The notes under the pieces: generated by a model
What the model saw: only the letters and a program-made list of their open reading frames with translations
What the model was told of the DNA's origin: nothing
Database searches by the model: none
Program-made: the position numbers and the translations under genes
NCBI RefSeq assembly: GCF_003852535.1
Contig: NZ_QAJP01000004.1
Span: 1,016,117-1,080,116, forward strand
DNA from: Herminiimonas sp. KBW02
Lineage (GTDB): Bacteria > Pseudomonadota > Gammaproteobacteria > Burkholderiales > Burkholderiaceae_D
Direction of reading: 5' to 3'
DNA: 64,000 bases
Shown here: positions 28,582-37,107 of the stretch, one piece after another
Position numbering within the stretch: the first letter of the stretch is position 1
How the letters are laid out: each line of letters opens with the position of its first letter

Positions 28582-30111
28582 TTAGACATAGAGATAATCA
28601 TAATGGCCCTGATTCCGAAAGAATTTGGTTTTCGAAATAGTAAATCGTCGTTCACCCAATTTACGGTTCTTGCCCGTCCAGGAAGCGAACATCGCGTAGT
28701 TATTGTAAGTCTGGTAATCTAGCATTAGTTCTCCTGCTCGTCTTCTCTCATCACATTTGCCAGCAGCAGCTTTAACGAGCCTATCGGAAGATGGAAAAAC
28801 TGCGTGGCACTGCCCTACTCTCTGCCTGGACTTATTCTGAAATGCGTCTTGTTTTTTGCTAGGAAAATTGCATTTCCAAAGAACATGCCCATCCCTATTT
28901 AAATTAATTCTTTCTATTCTGAATCTGTTGCGGCCGCATCGTTCATTAATCTGATGCCAGATACAGAAAAATGAAAAGTAACTCCATCGCAGAAGATCTC
29001 TGTTTGAAAGTCTAAACGCCGGATAAGGCCCCATGAAACTCAGTTGGGTATTTGCATCTCTTTTATCTTTCAGCTGATCGAGCACTACATTTTCAATCGA
29101 CATTCTCCATGTAAGGAATGCAAGCGCAACAGGACAGACCAAAACGCCATTTAGCGCATTGGCCTCATAGCAATCCAACCCTAAAAGCTCTTTTAAGCAG
29201 TCTTTGTGGTTGTGGACATAAGCATTGGCAATATGCCGCCTGAGACTTCTGTAACAATGCCCTATATCACTTTGAAGTAAATGCTGCCTATTGCAGGACT
29301 CATTGTAGATAGGAGTTTCATCGATGACACCTTCTAAACGAACTAGATCAGCAGCGATAGGCTCGAAGAAAAATTCCCATCCTTCAGGCGGGGGGCCAGC
29401 TACAGCTATTGCCAGTCCAAGAAGCCATCGTTTTCCATCATTCGCATCTAGATCCGCTCCATCGAATAGTTCTTTGAGCAACATGCTGCTGTCGCCAAGC
29501 TTCTCGTTGAGCACATGAATCCAAGCAGCAAAGGAATCACAACATTCGCTAATTTGCGTCAACAGGTCCGGAGGCATCTGCTTAGATGACATTACTTCCT
29601 CGAAACCAAGAAACTCCCTGCTACACCTTGAGCAACTAGAAGGAGATTGGCTTTTACATATCGCGTTGAGCGATGCTCTGGTAACGCATCGATTACAACC
29701 ACTGGTAAGGTCACACCGATGCCAAGGGCACTGCCGTAGGATGGGCAAGTCAAACAAAGAACAATGGTACTTATGCTTCCAGCATTGAGGGCAATAACGA
29801 GTTAAAAACTGTTGACCATTGATAGGAACGATTTGATCTACAAAGCCGTTCAATACTTCATGTTTTTTTGCGTTCAAAAGCTGTGCCAATTTATCGAAAT
29901 TAATCCATCCGCTGCAGGACAAATTCGCAATGTCATAGGCCGAGGTCAACTTAGGATCAATTTCGATTAGCTTTTTTAACTCATTGATATCGACATGATT
30001 AAGCATGATGATTTTTCTGACGATCATCTTGCTGGATTCGTAGGGGGCAAGACTGCCGTCAGGCCAGGTTAGCCGACTCTCTTCGTTCCAATTAATTTTC
30101 ATTGTTCCCAT
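28582..30111 (-). CDS. tniQ: TniQ/TnsD-family target-selection protein
   Basis: 509 residues. The N-terminal half has the TniQ zinc-binding pattern: CPQC (107-110), C117, CPWHRC (128-133), CNRC (139-142) and a further CSRC. The C-terminal part resembles TnsD-type extensions and is basic. TniQ/TnsD proteins recruit TnsC to the target, directly by DNA binding in TnsD. The length suits a TnsD-like DNA-binding factor rather than the short TniQ of CRISPR-associated elements. The 5' end overlaps the tnsC 3' end by 13 bases. Which site it recognises is not visible; the attachment gene is not among the known Tn7 sites I can recognise here. Confidence 0.88.
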   Translation of the reverse strand: MGTMKINWNEESRLTWPDGSLAPYESSKMIVRKIIMLNHVDINELKKLIEIDPKLTSAYDIANLSCSGWINFDKLAQLLNAKKHEVLNGFVDQIVPINGQQFLTRYCPQCWKHKYHCSLFDLPILRQCPWHRCDLTSGCNRCVTRASLNAICKSQSPSSCSRCSREFLGFEEVMSSKQMPPDLLTQISECCDSFAAWIHVLNEKLGDSSMLLKELFDGADLDANDGKRWLLGLAIAVAGPPPEGWEFFFEPIAADLVRLEGVIDETPIYNESCNRQHLLQSDIGHCYRSLRRHIANAYVHNHKDCLKELLGLDCYEANALNGVLVCPVALAFLTWRMSIENVVLDQLKDKRDANTQLSFMGPYPAFRLSNRDLLRWSYFSFFCIWHQINERCGRNRFRIERINLNRDGHVLWKCNFPSKKQDAFQNKSRQRVGQCHAVFPSSDRLVKAAAGKCDERRRAGELMLDYQTYNNYAMFASWTGKNRKLGERRFTISKTKFFRNQGHYDYLYV

Positions 30112-31139
30112 CCACCTTCCTTACTGGGCGACTGAAGGAGAGCACTGAAACTGGCTAAGTTCGACGATTCGACTGCAATCGCAATATCGCTATCCGAGAT
30201 TGAAAAATTACTGCAGTCTTCCTTTTTTGATGCGAGTAGCAAATACTCTATAGACAAACATACATGCTCCATTGGAACCATACCAAGCCCTAGTGGGCCA
30301 GCGGCTGCGGCTAGTGCCTCCCACAGCTTGGATGCGTAACGATGAAGCCTAAATCCCTTGGCAAATGCTTCCGGAAGAAAAAAGCGTGTGTAACTCCAGC
30401 CAGATCCTTCAGGATATTCAGACTGCTCGTCATAGGCTTTCAATAAAAGCTGCAACTCAATCATGCTGGAACAACCTTCAAAAGCTATGGGTTCGCTGAG
30501 AAAGCGAGCGATGATTTGATGTTGCCCACTGACCAATAGTGCAGCGCGGCGATGCATGATTTGAGGTTGGGCAAAGAATATCGTCGTCATTTTTATTTTC
30601 ATCAGATCTAGGGCATTGTGCAAAACGAAAAGTTGTTCCAGATCCGTATCTGACAATAACTGTGCTTCGTCCACAATTAAGACAAACTGGGACCCTCCAA
30701 TTTTGCTCAACTTTAGAATTGTGTCGGTCTTAATATTCTCCAGAAGAAAACCTACTTTTGTACGGCTCGACAAGATATGTTTTTTGGCTTCTAGTATCAA
30801 CGAATACATGTGGTATTCCGACGATTGCTTTGATCGTCGAGCACTTAGTAGTAGCGTATATGTTCGCGGGAATTCGTTATTCAACAGATTTTGAATCTCC
30901 TTGGCGCAGGTTGTTTTACCCATTCTAGGAGTCGCATAAAAGACGACGCCAGTACGTCTGGTCCATACTTTTTCTCGTGCAATTCTGTACGTACGTTCGA
31001 GCATGGGTGTGGGAAGCGTGTAGTCCCGTTCAAGTACAGGGTGAAACTCCAACAGCTGCTCACGGCGTCTTGGTGAGAGTTCGCACGGTTCCGCCTTGCC
31101 GATGATGGCAGGATCAACTGTATTGATCGACTCTGGCAT
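30099..31139 (-). CDS. tnsC: TnsC/TniB-type AAA+ transposition ATPase
   Basis: 346 residues with Walker A YATPRMGKTT (68-77) and Walker B FVLIVDEAQLL (Asp157/Glu158), followed by a sensor region. TnsC forms ATP-dependent filaments on target DNA and links the TniQ/TnsD selector to the TnsAB transposase. It lies 8 bases after tnsB and overlaps tniQ. The N-terminal 60 residues are rich in Pro/Glu and probably contact partners. Confidence 0.9.
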   Translation of the reverse strand: MPESINTVDPAIIGKAEPCELSPRRREQLLEFHPVLERDYTLPTPMLERTYRIAREKVWTRRTGVVFYATPRMGKTTCAKEIQNLLNNEFPRTYTLLLSARRSKQSSEYHMYSLILEAKKHILSSRTKVGFLLENIKTDTILKLSKIGGSQFVLIVDEAQLLSDTDLEQLFVLHNALDLMKIKMTTIFFAQPQIMHRRAALLVSGQHQIIARFLSEPIAFEGCSSMIELQLLLKAYDEQSEYPEGSGWSYTRFFLPEAFAKGFRLHRYASKLWEALAAAAGPLGLGMVPMEHVCLSIEYLLLASKKEDCSNFSISDSDIAIAVESSNLASFSALLQSPSKEGGWEQ

Positions 31140-31147
31140 ACAAACTC

Positions 31148-33130
31148 CTATCTCCGATTTTTTACTTTCATCAAGCCTACAACCGGGGTATCCAACAGCG
31201 AACTACGATTAGCAACAACCTTCGTCGTACGAATATGGGATTCATCAGGCTTTGCTTTGGCATCGATAACAAGTTCAAGGCCCGATTCTCTAGAAACCTG
31301 CGTCGCCTTGGTTACTTGTTTTGCAGAAAGAGGTTGTATTCCTCTCTTAGTTTTCGAGTTGGTCTTGCCGAGATATGCCATATAGATGTGGACAGGGTCG
31401 TCAAACTCAGACACCACAATAGTCCTGTGGTAGACCAAACTATTTATGACCTTACGTGTTCTACGGCTATGTTTGGTGTGCGCCCATTTTCCCTGGACAC
31501 ACAAATAGCCGAAATCCGCACCATTTTCTAGGTAGGCTCGCACTTGGCGGAAGTCGTCATCGGCATTATCAATATCGATAAACAAACGTTTTCCAACTAA
31601 ATAGCCAGCCTCAGCGAGAATTGGATTCGTATAACGCGCACCGTCGAGTTGTATGTAGGGGCGACGTCCTGACTCTCTCCCCCCACGCACGGTGACACTG
31701 ATCGTAGTAGAGAATGTTCGTCCATTCTTTGACATCTCTTTAGGAAGGTGTCTGATTGTGCAAAGCGGAACTTCACCTTCTAGGTGATATTGTAGGTACT
31801 GCAATGGAGATAAACTTGAAAGGCCTGAATTCGGCGTGGCATTATGTTGAGCGATCGTTACATCCAATAATTCAGCCACTTCTGCAGCCCTAATTTTATG
31901 CTTTAACGCTTTTTTCTGCGCATTGGGCGCACGACCACTATGCGGATTACTTCCAGTTGTGGATGGCAGTCGTTTAAACAGCTTGTCGGCGATTTGACCA
32001 AACGTGCGCTCAACACTATCTCGCCTCTCAAAATGAGCTACTGCTCCCCAATTAATGACGAATCCTAGGCCTTTCCGCAGATTCTCATGAACCGGTTGCG
32101 CCAAGTGCGCCAATGCACCATCAAGCTTAGTGACGCTCCAAAGCGCGCCATAAGCCCTCTCTATAATTCCGCTTGGTAGTCCAGCATCGGGAGGGTAATT
32201 CAGCCCGTCAACAGTAAGCTCTATTGGATGCCATTTTTTTGTGATGGCATCGCGTACAACTTTAATCACGTCTTCTTTCGTTACTTCGCTCCTATACACG
32301 ACCAAGTAGGACAATATAGCTGCGGAAGCACCCTCTACCACTGCAATCAACCACAGTCTGTCCAGAAGTAGATCTCTCTCAGTTCCTTCTGGAGTGCGAA
32401 AAGTTACAGTTGAATGACAGTCAATTCGATATGCGTCTATTTCCACTACATCATAAGGCTCACTGAAATACAAAAATGGCGCGTGCCCTGTACCAACATT
32501 AAGGTGTGCTTTCGCAGCTGCCCCCTCCCTGATATTTACAGCGCGCTTAAAGTTTCGGTCTAAGACATCACGCATAAAACTACGGATGGATTTAATCCCG
32601 CGATGTTTGGTTGTAAAAGGCCACTCGGAAGCACTCACCCCGTACTCTTTGATAGCCTTAATAAAAAGTTTATGCAGGTCGCGAGATCGCAGTCGAAATT
32701 CTGGGACATCTTTGTACTTTGCATCTTGCCTGATGAAGCGAGTAAGTTTTTCTTCTAATTCAGGAAAGCGATCCAACATCATGCCAAGCGCACCGGTTTG
32801 GCCGCCTTGCTGCTCGCCAAATTTCCTCCCTAATGGCGCGCGACGCCTATATGGTTCGATCCGAACATGTGGTACCAGTGCCCGAAAGCCGAATATCTTT
32901 CCGTCAGATGCAATTTCCAAGCATTTTCGCGCCATGCGTGGGAGACTCGCGGCGGCAATGCCGGTTCTTTCGGTAATAAATTTTACTGACTGGTATTCGA
33001 AATAGAGACGCATTGCCAATTCATTGCTCTCGTACTTCTCGACATCTTCAGACCTCAAGGCTGCTTTTTGCACTTTCGGCCAGAGGTCAAGTGGTAATGC
33101 CGTAGCTACGGCCTCTCTACGACTCCACAT
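31148..33130 (-). CDS. tnsB: TnsB/TniA-type DDE transposase
   Basis: 660 residues. N-terminal helix-turn-helix regions (about 30-190) for end binding, a DDE integrase core and a Mu-type beta-barrel C-terminal domain. Likely catalytic residues: Asp232 in VVEIDAYRID, Asp308 or Asp315 in TVDGLNYPPDAG, and Glu374 in RRDSVERTFGQ. TnsB binds the transposon ends and joins 3' ends to target. It overlaps the tnsA 3' end by 14 bases, which suggests coupled synthesis of the two transposase subunits. Confidence 0.92.
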   Translation of the reverse strand: MWSRREAVATALPLDLWPKVQKAALRSEDVEKYESNELAMRLYFEYQSVKFITERTGIAAASLPRMARKCLEIASDGKIFGFRALVPHVRIEPYRRRAPLGRKFGEQQGGQTGALGMMLDRFPELEEKLTRFIRQDAKYKDVPEFRLRSRDLHKLFIKAIKEYGVSASEWPFTTKHRGIKSIRSFMRDVLDRNFKRAVNIREGAAAKAHLNVGTGHAPFLYFSEPYDVVEIDAYRIDCHSTVTFRTPEGTERDLLLDRLWLIAVVEGASAAILSYLVVYRSEVTKEDVIKVVRDAITKKWHPIELTVDGLNYPPDAGLPSGIIERAYGALWSVTKLDGALAHLAQPVHENLRKGLGFVINWGAVAHFERRDSVERTFGQIADKLFKRLPSTTGSNPHSGRAPNAQKKALKHKIRAAEVAELLDVTIAQHNATPNSGLSSLSPLQYLQYHLEGEVPLCTIRHLPKEMSKNGRTFSTTISVTVRGGRESGRRPYIQLDGARYTNPILAEAGYLVGKRLFIDIDNADDDFRQVRAYLENGADFGYLCVQGKWAHTKHSRRTRKVINSLVYHRTIVVSEFDDPVHIYMAYLGKTNSKTKRGIQPLSAKQVTKATQVSRESGLELVIDAKAKPDESHIRTTKVVANRSSLLDTPVVGLMKVKNRR

Positions 33131-33827
33131 ATCGAGCCCTTTGATTCCATGTCCATCTTGTAGATCTGCCGAATGGCTTCTTCGTAAGATCTAAGGAGAT
33201 ATGGCTTTGAAGCGCGTAACGAACAAGAAGCCCCATTACCACCGATTCGTCATAATCAATCAAATCGGAAAGCAGTTCTCCAACTGTCCCATCTGATTGA
33301 TCTCGCAATCTACTAATAAGCGCTATTAGAGTGGGTGTTTGGTGCTGATCCCGAATGGCTGCGGCGAAAGCAATAGCTTTCAGCCACCTACAAGCAGATT
33401 GCACATGCGGCTTGAGTTCGTTGTCGCTGAAAACACGATACGAAACTCCTTGTTTGGCCGCAGCGGAAGATTGAGCCAAAAGTTGAGGTCGGGCTTCGAC
33501 CAGCTCCTTTTCCGTACTTTTTACTTCATGCCACTCTGTTTTACCATTAGTCAACTCAACTATGGCATCGAGCTGCGTTCCTCTAGCTTCTTTTTCGTCG
33601 TGAGAAATGATGTTTTCGGGATGGAGGTCAAAGGATTTGACCTCAGGATTAATTTCTAGAAAATGTATCCAATGAACAAGTTGCCGATCGCTAGGCAGCA
33701 ACCAGTCGGCATTCATCTTGGGACTGTAAATTAGCCAAAGATTATTATTTCTATGCCCACGCGCGCGGTATGCGTCCATTACATGCAAACGCTGCGTACT
33801 CTTCAATGAAGGATTTGATTTCATCAA
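33117..33827 (-). CDS. tnsA: TnsA-type endonuclease subunit of the transposase
   Basis: 236 residues. A restriction-endonuclease-like fold with the PD-(D/E)xK residues Glu58, Asp87 (GTQLDAIVEL) and EVK at 101-103 (WHEVKST), followed by a helical TnsC/TnsB-contacting C-terminal part. TnsA cuts the 5' ends, making Tn7 elements move by cut-and-paste. The presence of an intact TnsA separates this element from Tn5053/Tn402-type tniA-B-Q elements. It is the outermost gene, starting 125 bases from the first clear end box. Confidence 0.9.
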   Translation of the reverse strand: MMKSNPSLKSTQRLHVMDAYRARGHRNNNLWLIYSPKMNADWLLPSDRQLVHWIHFLEINPEVKSFDLHPENIISHDEKEARGTQLDAIVELTNGKTEWHEVKSTEKELVEARPQLLAQSSAAAKQGVSYRVFSDNELKPHVQSACRWLKAIAFAAAIRDQHQTPTLIALISRLRDQSDGTVGELLSDLIDYDESVVMGLLVRYALQSHISLDLTKKPFGRSTRWTWNQRARYVES

Positions 33828-33879
33828 AGCACCTTCAGGAAACGCGGTCCAAAAGGCGCGTTTTAAGGTCGGGCTTTTT

Positions 33880-34105
33880 ACATTAGTTCAAAACGATGCG
33901 ATGTCAAGATAACGATGTCCGGCCTTGATAAAAAGCGCGCATAGTTTTAACAACTTTAGTTCCGGCAGCATTATTTTTACAAAATTACTTCCATAAAAAG
34001 GAACTAAAGTTGCTATCTGAGTTAGGAGGAAGCATCAAAATAAATTTGTAAACTGTTGATTTTTATGAAATTCAGTTGACTTTGGAAGGTTGGAACTTTA
34101 GTTCC
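33880..34105. repeat. Candidate transposon right end with repeated TnsB-type boxes
   Basis: The 12-bp box AACTTTAGTTCC occurs exactly at 33952-33963 (plus) and 34094-34105 (plus), and as its reverse complement at 34000-34011 (minus). A diverged copy, ACATTAGTTCA, is at 33880-33890. No such box was noticed in other intergenic regions. Spaced boxes between tnsA and the chromosome are what TnsB binding sites look like in Tn7-type ends. The region 33828-34150 has no gene. One copy in opposite orientation is unusual for Tn7. The terminal TGT/ACA trinucleotide was not identified. Confidence 0.6.
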
Positions 34106-34150
34106 GAGCGCTTATGGATTGCAGATCAACCGCATAGGTAAGGAATCACG

Positions 34151-34178
34151 TTGAAAAGATGCAAAGAAATCCTACACT
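34151..34178 (+). promoter_or_regulatory. Candidate promoter of the universal stress gene
   Basis: TTGAAA (34151-34156), 16-bp spacer and TACACT (34173-34178), 28 bases before the start codon with AAAGGAG (34194-34200) as ribosome site. It lies outside the last transposon box and marks where resident DNA probably begins. Confidence 0.5.
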
Positions 34179-34205
34179 GAAGCACGACCAGAAAAGGAGA
34201 ACAAA

Positions 34206-34643
34206 ATGTTTAAAAATATCTTGCTCCCGACCGATGGATCAGCCCTGTCCGAAATTGCCATTCAGAAAAGCATAGCCCTTGCCAAGGTCCTCGGTGCCAA
34301 AATAACCGGCTTATACGTCATTCCTGAATACCAGATATTGACCTGGCAGGCAGAAATGCTCACGGATACAAGCCAAGATTTTAAAAAGCTCGCGGCATCG
34401 CATGCAGAAAAGTTTCTGGCCGTAATCAGCGACAGAGCAAAGGAAGCTGGCGTACCAGCAGCATTGGTTCAAGTAACAGGCGAGCATCCTTATGAGGCAA
34501 TTCTCAAGGCTGCCGATGACAATAAATGTGATTTGATAACAATGGCATCTCATGGCCGTAAAGGTATTCAAGGCTTCCTAATAGGCAGCGAAACTCAAAA
34601 GGTTCTTGTGCATAGCAAAATACCTGTTTTGGTGTACCGATAA
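34206..34643 (+). CDS. Universal stress protein, UspA family
   Basis: 145 residues, one Usp domain: an N-terminal MFKNILLPTDGSALSEIAIQ strand-helix and the C-terminal ATP-binding pattern SHGRKGIQGFLIGSETQKVLVHSKIPVL (G-2x-G-9x-G-S/T type). Ribosome site AAAGGAG before the ATG. Usp proteins bind ATP and are induced in stress; the target is not known. First gene after the transposon right end, with G/C-richer third positions than the cargo. Confidence 0.9.
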   Translation: MFKNILLPTDGSALSEIAIQKSIALAKVLGAKITGLYVIPEYQILTWQAEMLTDTSQDFKKLAASHAEKFLAVISDRAKEAGVPAALVQVTGEHPYEAILKAADDNKCDLITMASHGRKGIQGFLIGSETQKVLVHSKIPVLVYR

Positions 34644-34679
34644 GTAGTGACGTCATCGATTTTGTAACTAAATCTGGTG

Positions 34680-35273
34680 TCACCTTAAAAGAGCTACAGC
34701 GACAGCAGCATTGACTGCACCCAGCATGTCGTCGCTATGCAAGCGCCATTGAACAATCTCCGGTTTAGAAATGCCACGGCTTGAGAAAAACCGCTTTTGA
34801 TCAATCTCCCGGCAATCCATCGCCTTGGTGCAGTACTTGGCTATATATGCAGCCAGCTTGTGAATGCCGTTCTTACCGAATCCGAACCGATGCGGGTCAC
34901 GCACGTTGACCTGCCCCATTTGCTGGCCAAGCTCATTTTTGCCAAGGACACGTTGCCATATAAAGCGTAGGAGCTCGTAGTTCTTGCGCCCTTGCACGGC
35001 GATGTGGAAGTGTATCGCTCCCCTCTTCTGATTTTCCATAATGGCTACATATTGAAATGCATGCTGCACCTTGCGTAGTCGGCGGGTGATTTCTTTCCAA
35101 TCCTTGAGTACCTGTGCACTGTCTGTCAGGTTTTCTCTATAGGTCAACGTCACCAAGCGATCAGCACCAATTTGCTCGCAGCGATCGAGAATGTCGCCCT
35201 TAGCCTTGTGGCCAGCTACACGGCAATTTCGTTCGCGTTCTTCTGATCTGCCATCGTTGAAAGACCAGATCAA
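34680..35273 (-). pseudogene. HUH replication-initiator (Rep) protein, probably N-terminally truncated
   Basis: The 197-residue frame begins at a TTG just after an in-frame stop, so the N-terminus is probably lost or atypical. It has VTLTYREN, then the HUH metal motif AIHFHIAVQ and a Tyr/Lys active-site helix AAYIAKYCTK, the order of rolling-circle Rep proteins of inoviruses, microviruses and small plasmids. No partner replication genes are next to it. With the DUF3693-like repressor at 36.5 kb it may be what is left of a filamentous prophage. It could also be a complete short Rep; the frame itself has no internal break. Confidence 0.6.
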
Positions 35274-35586
35274 CTTAGTATCAAATTATTTCCAGTTTTG
35301 TGTGATGAGCTGCCAGCCTGAAGTGAAGTGAAAACTTATTTTCAGGTGTTTACTGTATGAGGTTCAGAAGAAAAATTATCGAATTTTCTTAACATAATCA
35401 GCGAGCTATATTGCTGAAGTTAATCGAGAACCTGAAGTTTGCGAAGCCATAGCTTTAGTTTCAATCTTGTGCTTAACTGTTGTTAACTGATCAATGCCCA
35501 ACCAGCTCAGTGTCAGGCACCCTCCACTCATCAGAGGATGCCTTGGCCGTGTCTTCATCTGCCGTCCAACCATGCCGGAGACTGCC
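35274..35586. other. Intergenic region without a gene
   Basis: 313 bases between the Rep remnant and the outer-membrane barrel gene. The Rep side is A/T-rich; an in-frame extension of the barrel ORF upstream to 35494 has no ribosome site and is not counted. No clear hairpin or repeat was seen. Confidence 0.4.
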
Positions 35587-36408
35587 ATGAATATCTGCAA
35601 AGCAATTATTTTTGTAGTCTCATCCGCATCCTGCGTCAGCGCCATCGCGCAAATCCAGGAAATCAAATCGTCTAATAATCAGATCGGTATACAAGGCATT
35701 TCCAGCTACGTCGACTATACGGAAACCAACGATGGCCGATTCGGCACGACGGTCGGCAAGCTGAACACAGAAAAAGGCTGGGTACCGGGCTTTGCTGTAT
35801 CGGCTTCTGTGATGCAGGACTGGCTGTTCGGGAACGATTATCTGCAGTTCCAGTACAGCAGGAATAAAGGGCATACCGACTACACAGGCTCGCGCCTGAC
35901 CGGCGGCGTGTTCGGTTCTGCGGTACAGCAGAATGATGCGACGTTGACCGATTACAGCTTGCGTTGGGGTAAAGGCTTCACCGTAAACCAGAGCAGCATG
36001 TTCACTCCGTTTCTGGAAGTCGGCCGGCATGAATGGAAGCGTGCCGTCAATCAAGGCGAAACCTATACCAATAATTATTACGGCATCGGCGCCCTGGCGC
36101 AGTACTCACCTATGCCACGCCTGGTGTTGAGCGCCAACGCCCTGATCGGCCGGACTTTCAGTTCCGATATCAGCGTGAACGGCCCGCTCGGCTTTTCCGG
36201 TGGATTGGGGAACTCCAATCTGTATAGGGCTGGCTTGTCCGCGGATTACGCGTTCACGCAAAAATTCAGGGGGAATGTGGGCATTAATTACTCGGCGTTC
36301 AAGTACGGAGCCAGTTCCAATTATCCGGTCGGCGGCACGATTACCTGGGAGCCGGATAGCAGGACCCGCTATACGACGATTAGTGCAGGTGTTGGCTACG
36401 CATTTTAA
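35587..36408 (+). CDS. Outer-membrane beta-barrel protein
   Basis: Start at 35587, where GGAG lies six bases upstream and a signal peptide begins at once (MNICKAIIFVVSSASCVSAIAQ); earlier in-frame starts would bury it. The 273-residue product has alternating polar/aromatic strands (LQFQYSRNKGHTDYTG, LRWGKGFTVN, YRAGLSADYAFTQ) and ends in F (AGVGYAF), the barrel-assembly signal. No loop or family signature that names the function; it is an OmpA/OmpW-sized barrel without an OmpA domain. It is convergent with, and lies between, the two phage-like genes, with a terminator right after its stop. Confidence 0.75.
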   Translation: MNICKAIIFVVSSASCVSAIAQIQEIKSSNNQIGIQGISSYVDYTETNDGRFGTTVGKLNTEKGWVPGFAVSASVMQDWLFGNDYLQFQYSRNKGHTDYTGSRLTGGVFGSAVQQNDATLTDYSLRWGKGFTVNQSSMFTPFLEVGRHEWKRAVNQGETYTNNYYGIGALAQYSPMPRLVLSANALIGRTFSSDISVNGPLGFSGGLGNSNLYRAGLSADYAFTQKFRGNVGINYSAFKYGASSNYPVGGTITWEPDSRTRYTTISAGVGYAF

Positions 36409-36423
36409 TGTAGGTAAACGCGA

Positions 36424-36459
36424 CAGGGCGCCAGTGTGATCCGGCGCCCTGCTTTCTTG
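36424..36459 (+). terminator. Intrinsic terminator of the barrel gene
   Basis: Perfect 9-bp stem CAGGGCGCC (36424-36432) / GGCGCCCTG (36443-36451), 10-base loop, then CTTTCTTG, 15 bases after the stop codon. Confidence 0.8.
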
Positions 36460-36519
36460 TGTGCTGTGATTACATTTGTTACGTGTAATCAAGCGTATAC
36501 CAACGATGCCTGGAATACT

Positions 36520-36804
36520 TTACTGAAAAACTTCTCTGCCCTGTTTGCGCACGAAGTACCCCCAGATTGATTTCTTGCCGGATTTCTTTGCCCGATCTGT
36601 CCCCGCCGCCATTAATACCGGCAGCGGATGATCGAGTTTCAGTGCTACCGCGACCTTGAGACAAGTGTCTTCATCCATAATGCGCTGACCGCTTTTATAC
36701 AAACTGATCGCACTCCTTGTGATCTTCAGTTTCTCGGCCAACGCAGCATCATTTTTCAGTGCGTATTTGTCTTGTACTTGCATCAGATACTTCACGCTTT
36801 TCAT
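36520..36804 (-). CDS. Small phage-type HTH protein (DUF3693-like)
   Basis: 94 residues from the ATG at 36804 (AAGGAG seven bases upstream; a GTG one codon earlier is possible). An N-terminal Cro/CI-type helix-turn-helix (DAALAEKLKITRSAISLYKSGQR) and a short helix-rich tail (TCLKVAVALKLDHPLPVLMAAG) match DUF3693, common in filamentous phages and their remnants. Likely a repressor. Upstream, TGACA-N6-TGTCA near 36950 could be its operator. Confidence 0.75.
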   Translation of the reverse strand: MKSVKYLMQVQDKYALKNDAALAEKLKITRSAISLYKSGQRIMDEDTCLKVAVALKLDHPLPVLMAAGTDRAKKSGKKSIWGYFVRKQGREVFQ

Positions 36805-36807
36805 CAC

Positions 36808-37107
36808 AATACTCCTTCAAGTTGTTCTGAAAAGGATTTTGCTGGATCACACTGGCAAAGTATTTAATGATCATACAGGTGTGGGACAATCGTCCGAAAT
36901 TCTGCATCTGCCTGAGTTCGGACGCAAAGGTTACAGTCGTCATTGACAGCTGTTTGTCATAAAGACATCCAGGCATAAGACGCTATTGACGGCGGGCAAT
37001 CCAAGCCTGGCACGCAGCTTGGGGGCAAATGATATTGGGAGTGTCCTGAGCGCTGTAATCAAATGAAAACCACCTCATGCCGAGGTGGTTTTGCGCATAA
37101 ACCGGGT
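36808..37107. other. Intergenic region with one terminator
   Basis: 300 bases between the HTH gene and the convergently placed unknown gene. It holds TGACA/TGTCA arms near 36950 and the strong hairpin at 37066-37092; no ORF is convincing. Confidence 0.4.
37066..37092 (-). terminator. Strong bidirectional-type terminator
   Basis: Perfect 11-bp stem AAAACCACCTC / GAGGTGGTTTT with a 5-base loop; each strand ends in TTTT. It lies 15 bases beyond the stop of the leftward gene at 37108. Confidence 0.85.

Larger units (their letters stand above)
1..34105. mobile_element. Tn7-like transposon, right part with metal-resistance cargo (left end outside window)
   Basis: A tnsA-tnsB-tnsC-tniQ block lies at 28.6-33.8 kb, all on the minus strand, with tnsA nearest the outer edge. 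This matches Tn7, where the tns genes start just inside the right end and read inward. Repeated 12-bp boxes follow tnsA. Everything to the left (pbr, cus, ept, czc, kfrA-like) has accessory character and A/T-richer codon use than the genes after 34.2 kb. The right boundary is placed between the last box (ending 34105) and the predicted usp promoter (34151). The exact terminus and the target duplication could not be identified, and no matching left end was seen. That the cargo is one element is inference. Confidence 0.7.

Noticed and set aside
33117..33130. Possible frameshift joining tnsA and tnsB
   Set aside because: Both proteins are complete with all catalytic residues; the 14-base overlap is ordinary translational coupling.
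34174..34176. ACA as the terminal trinucleotide of the transposon right end
   Set aside because: It falls inside the likely -10 of the usp promoter and 69 bases beyond the last TnsB-type box, too far for a Tn7-type end.
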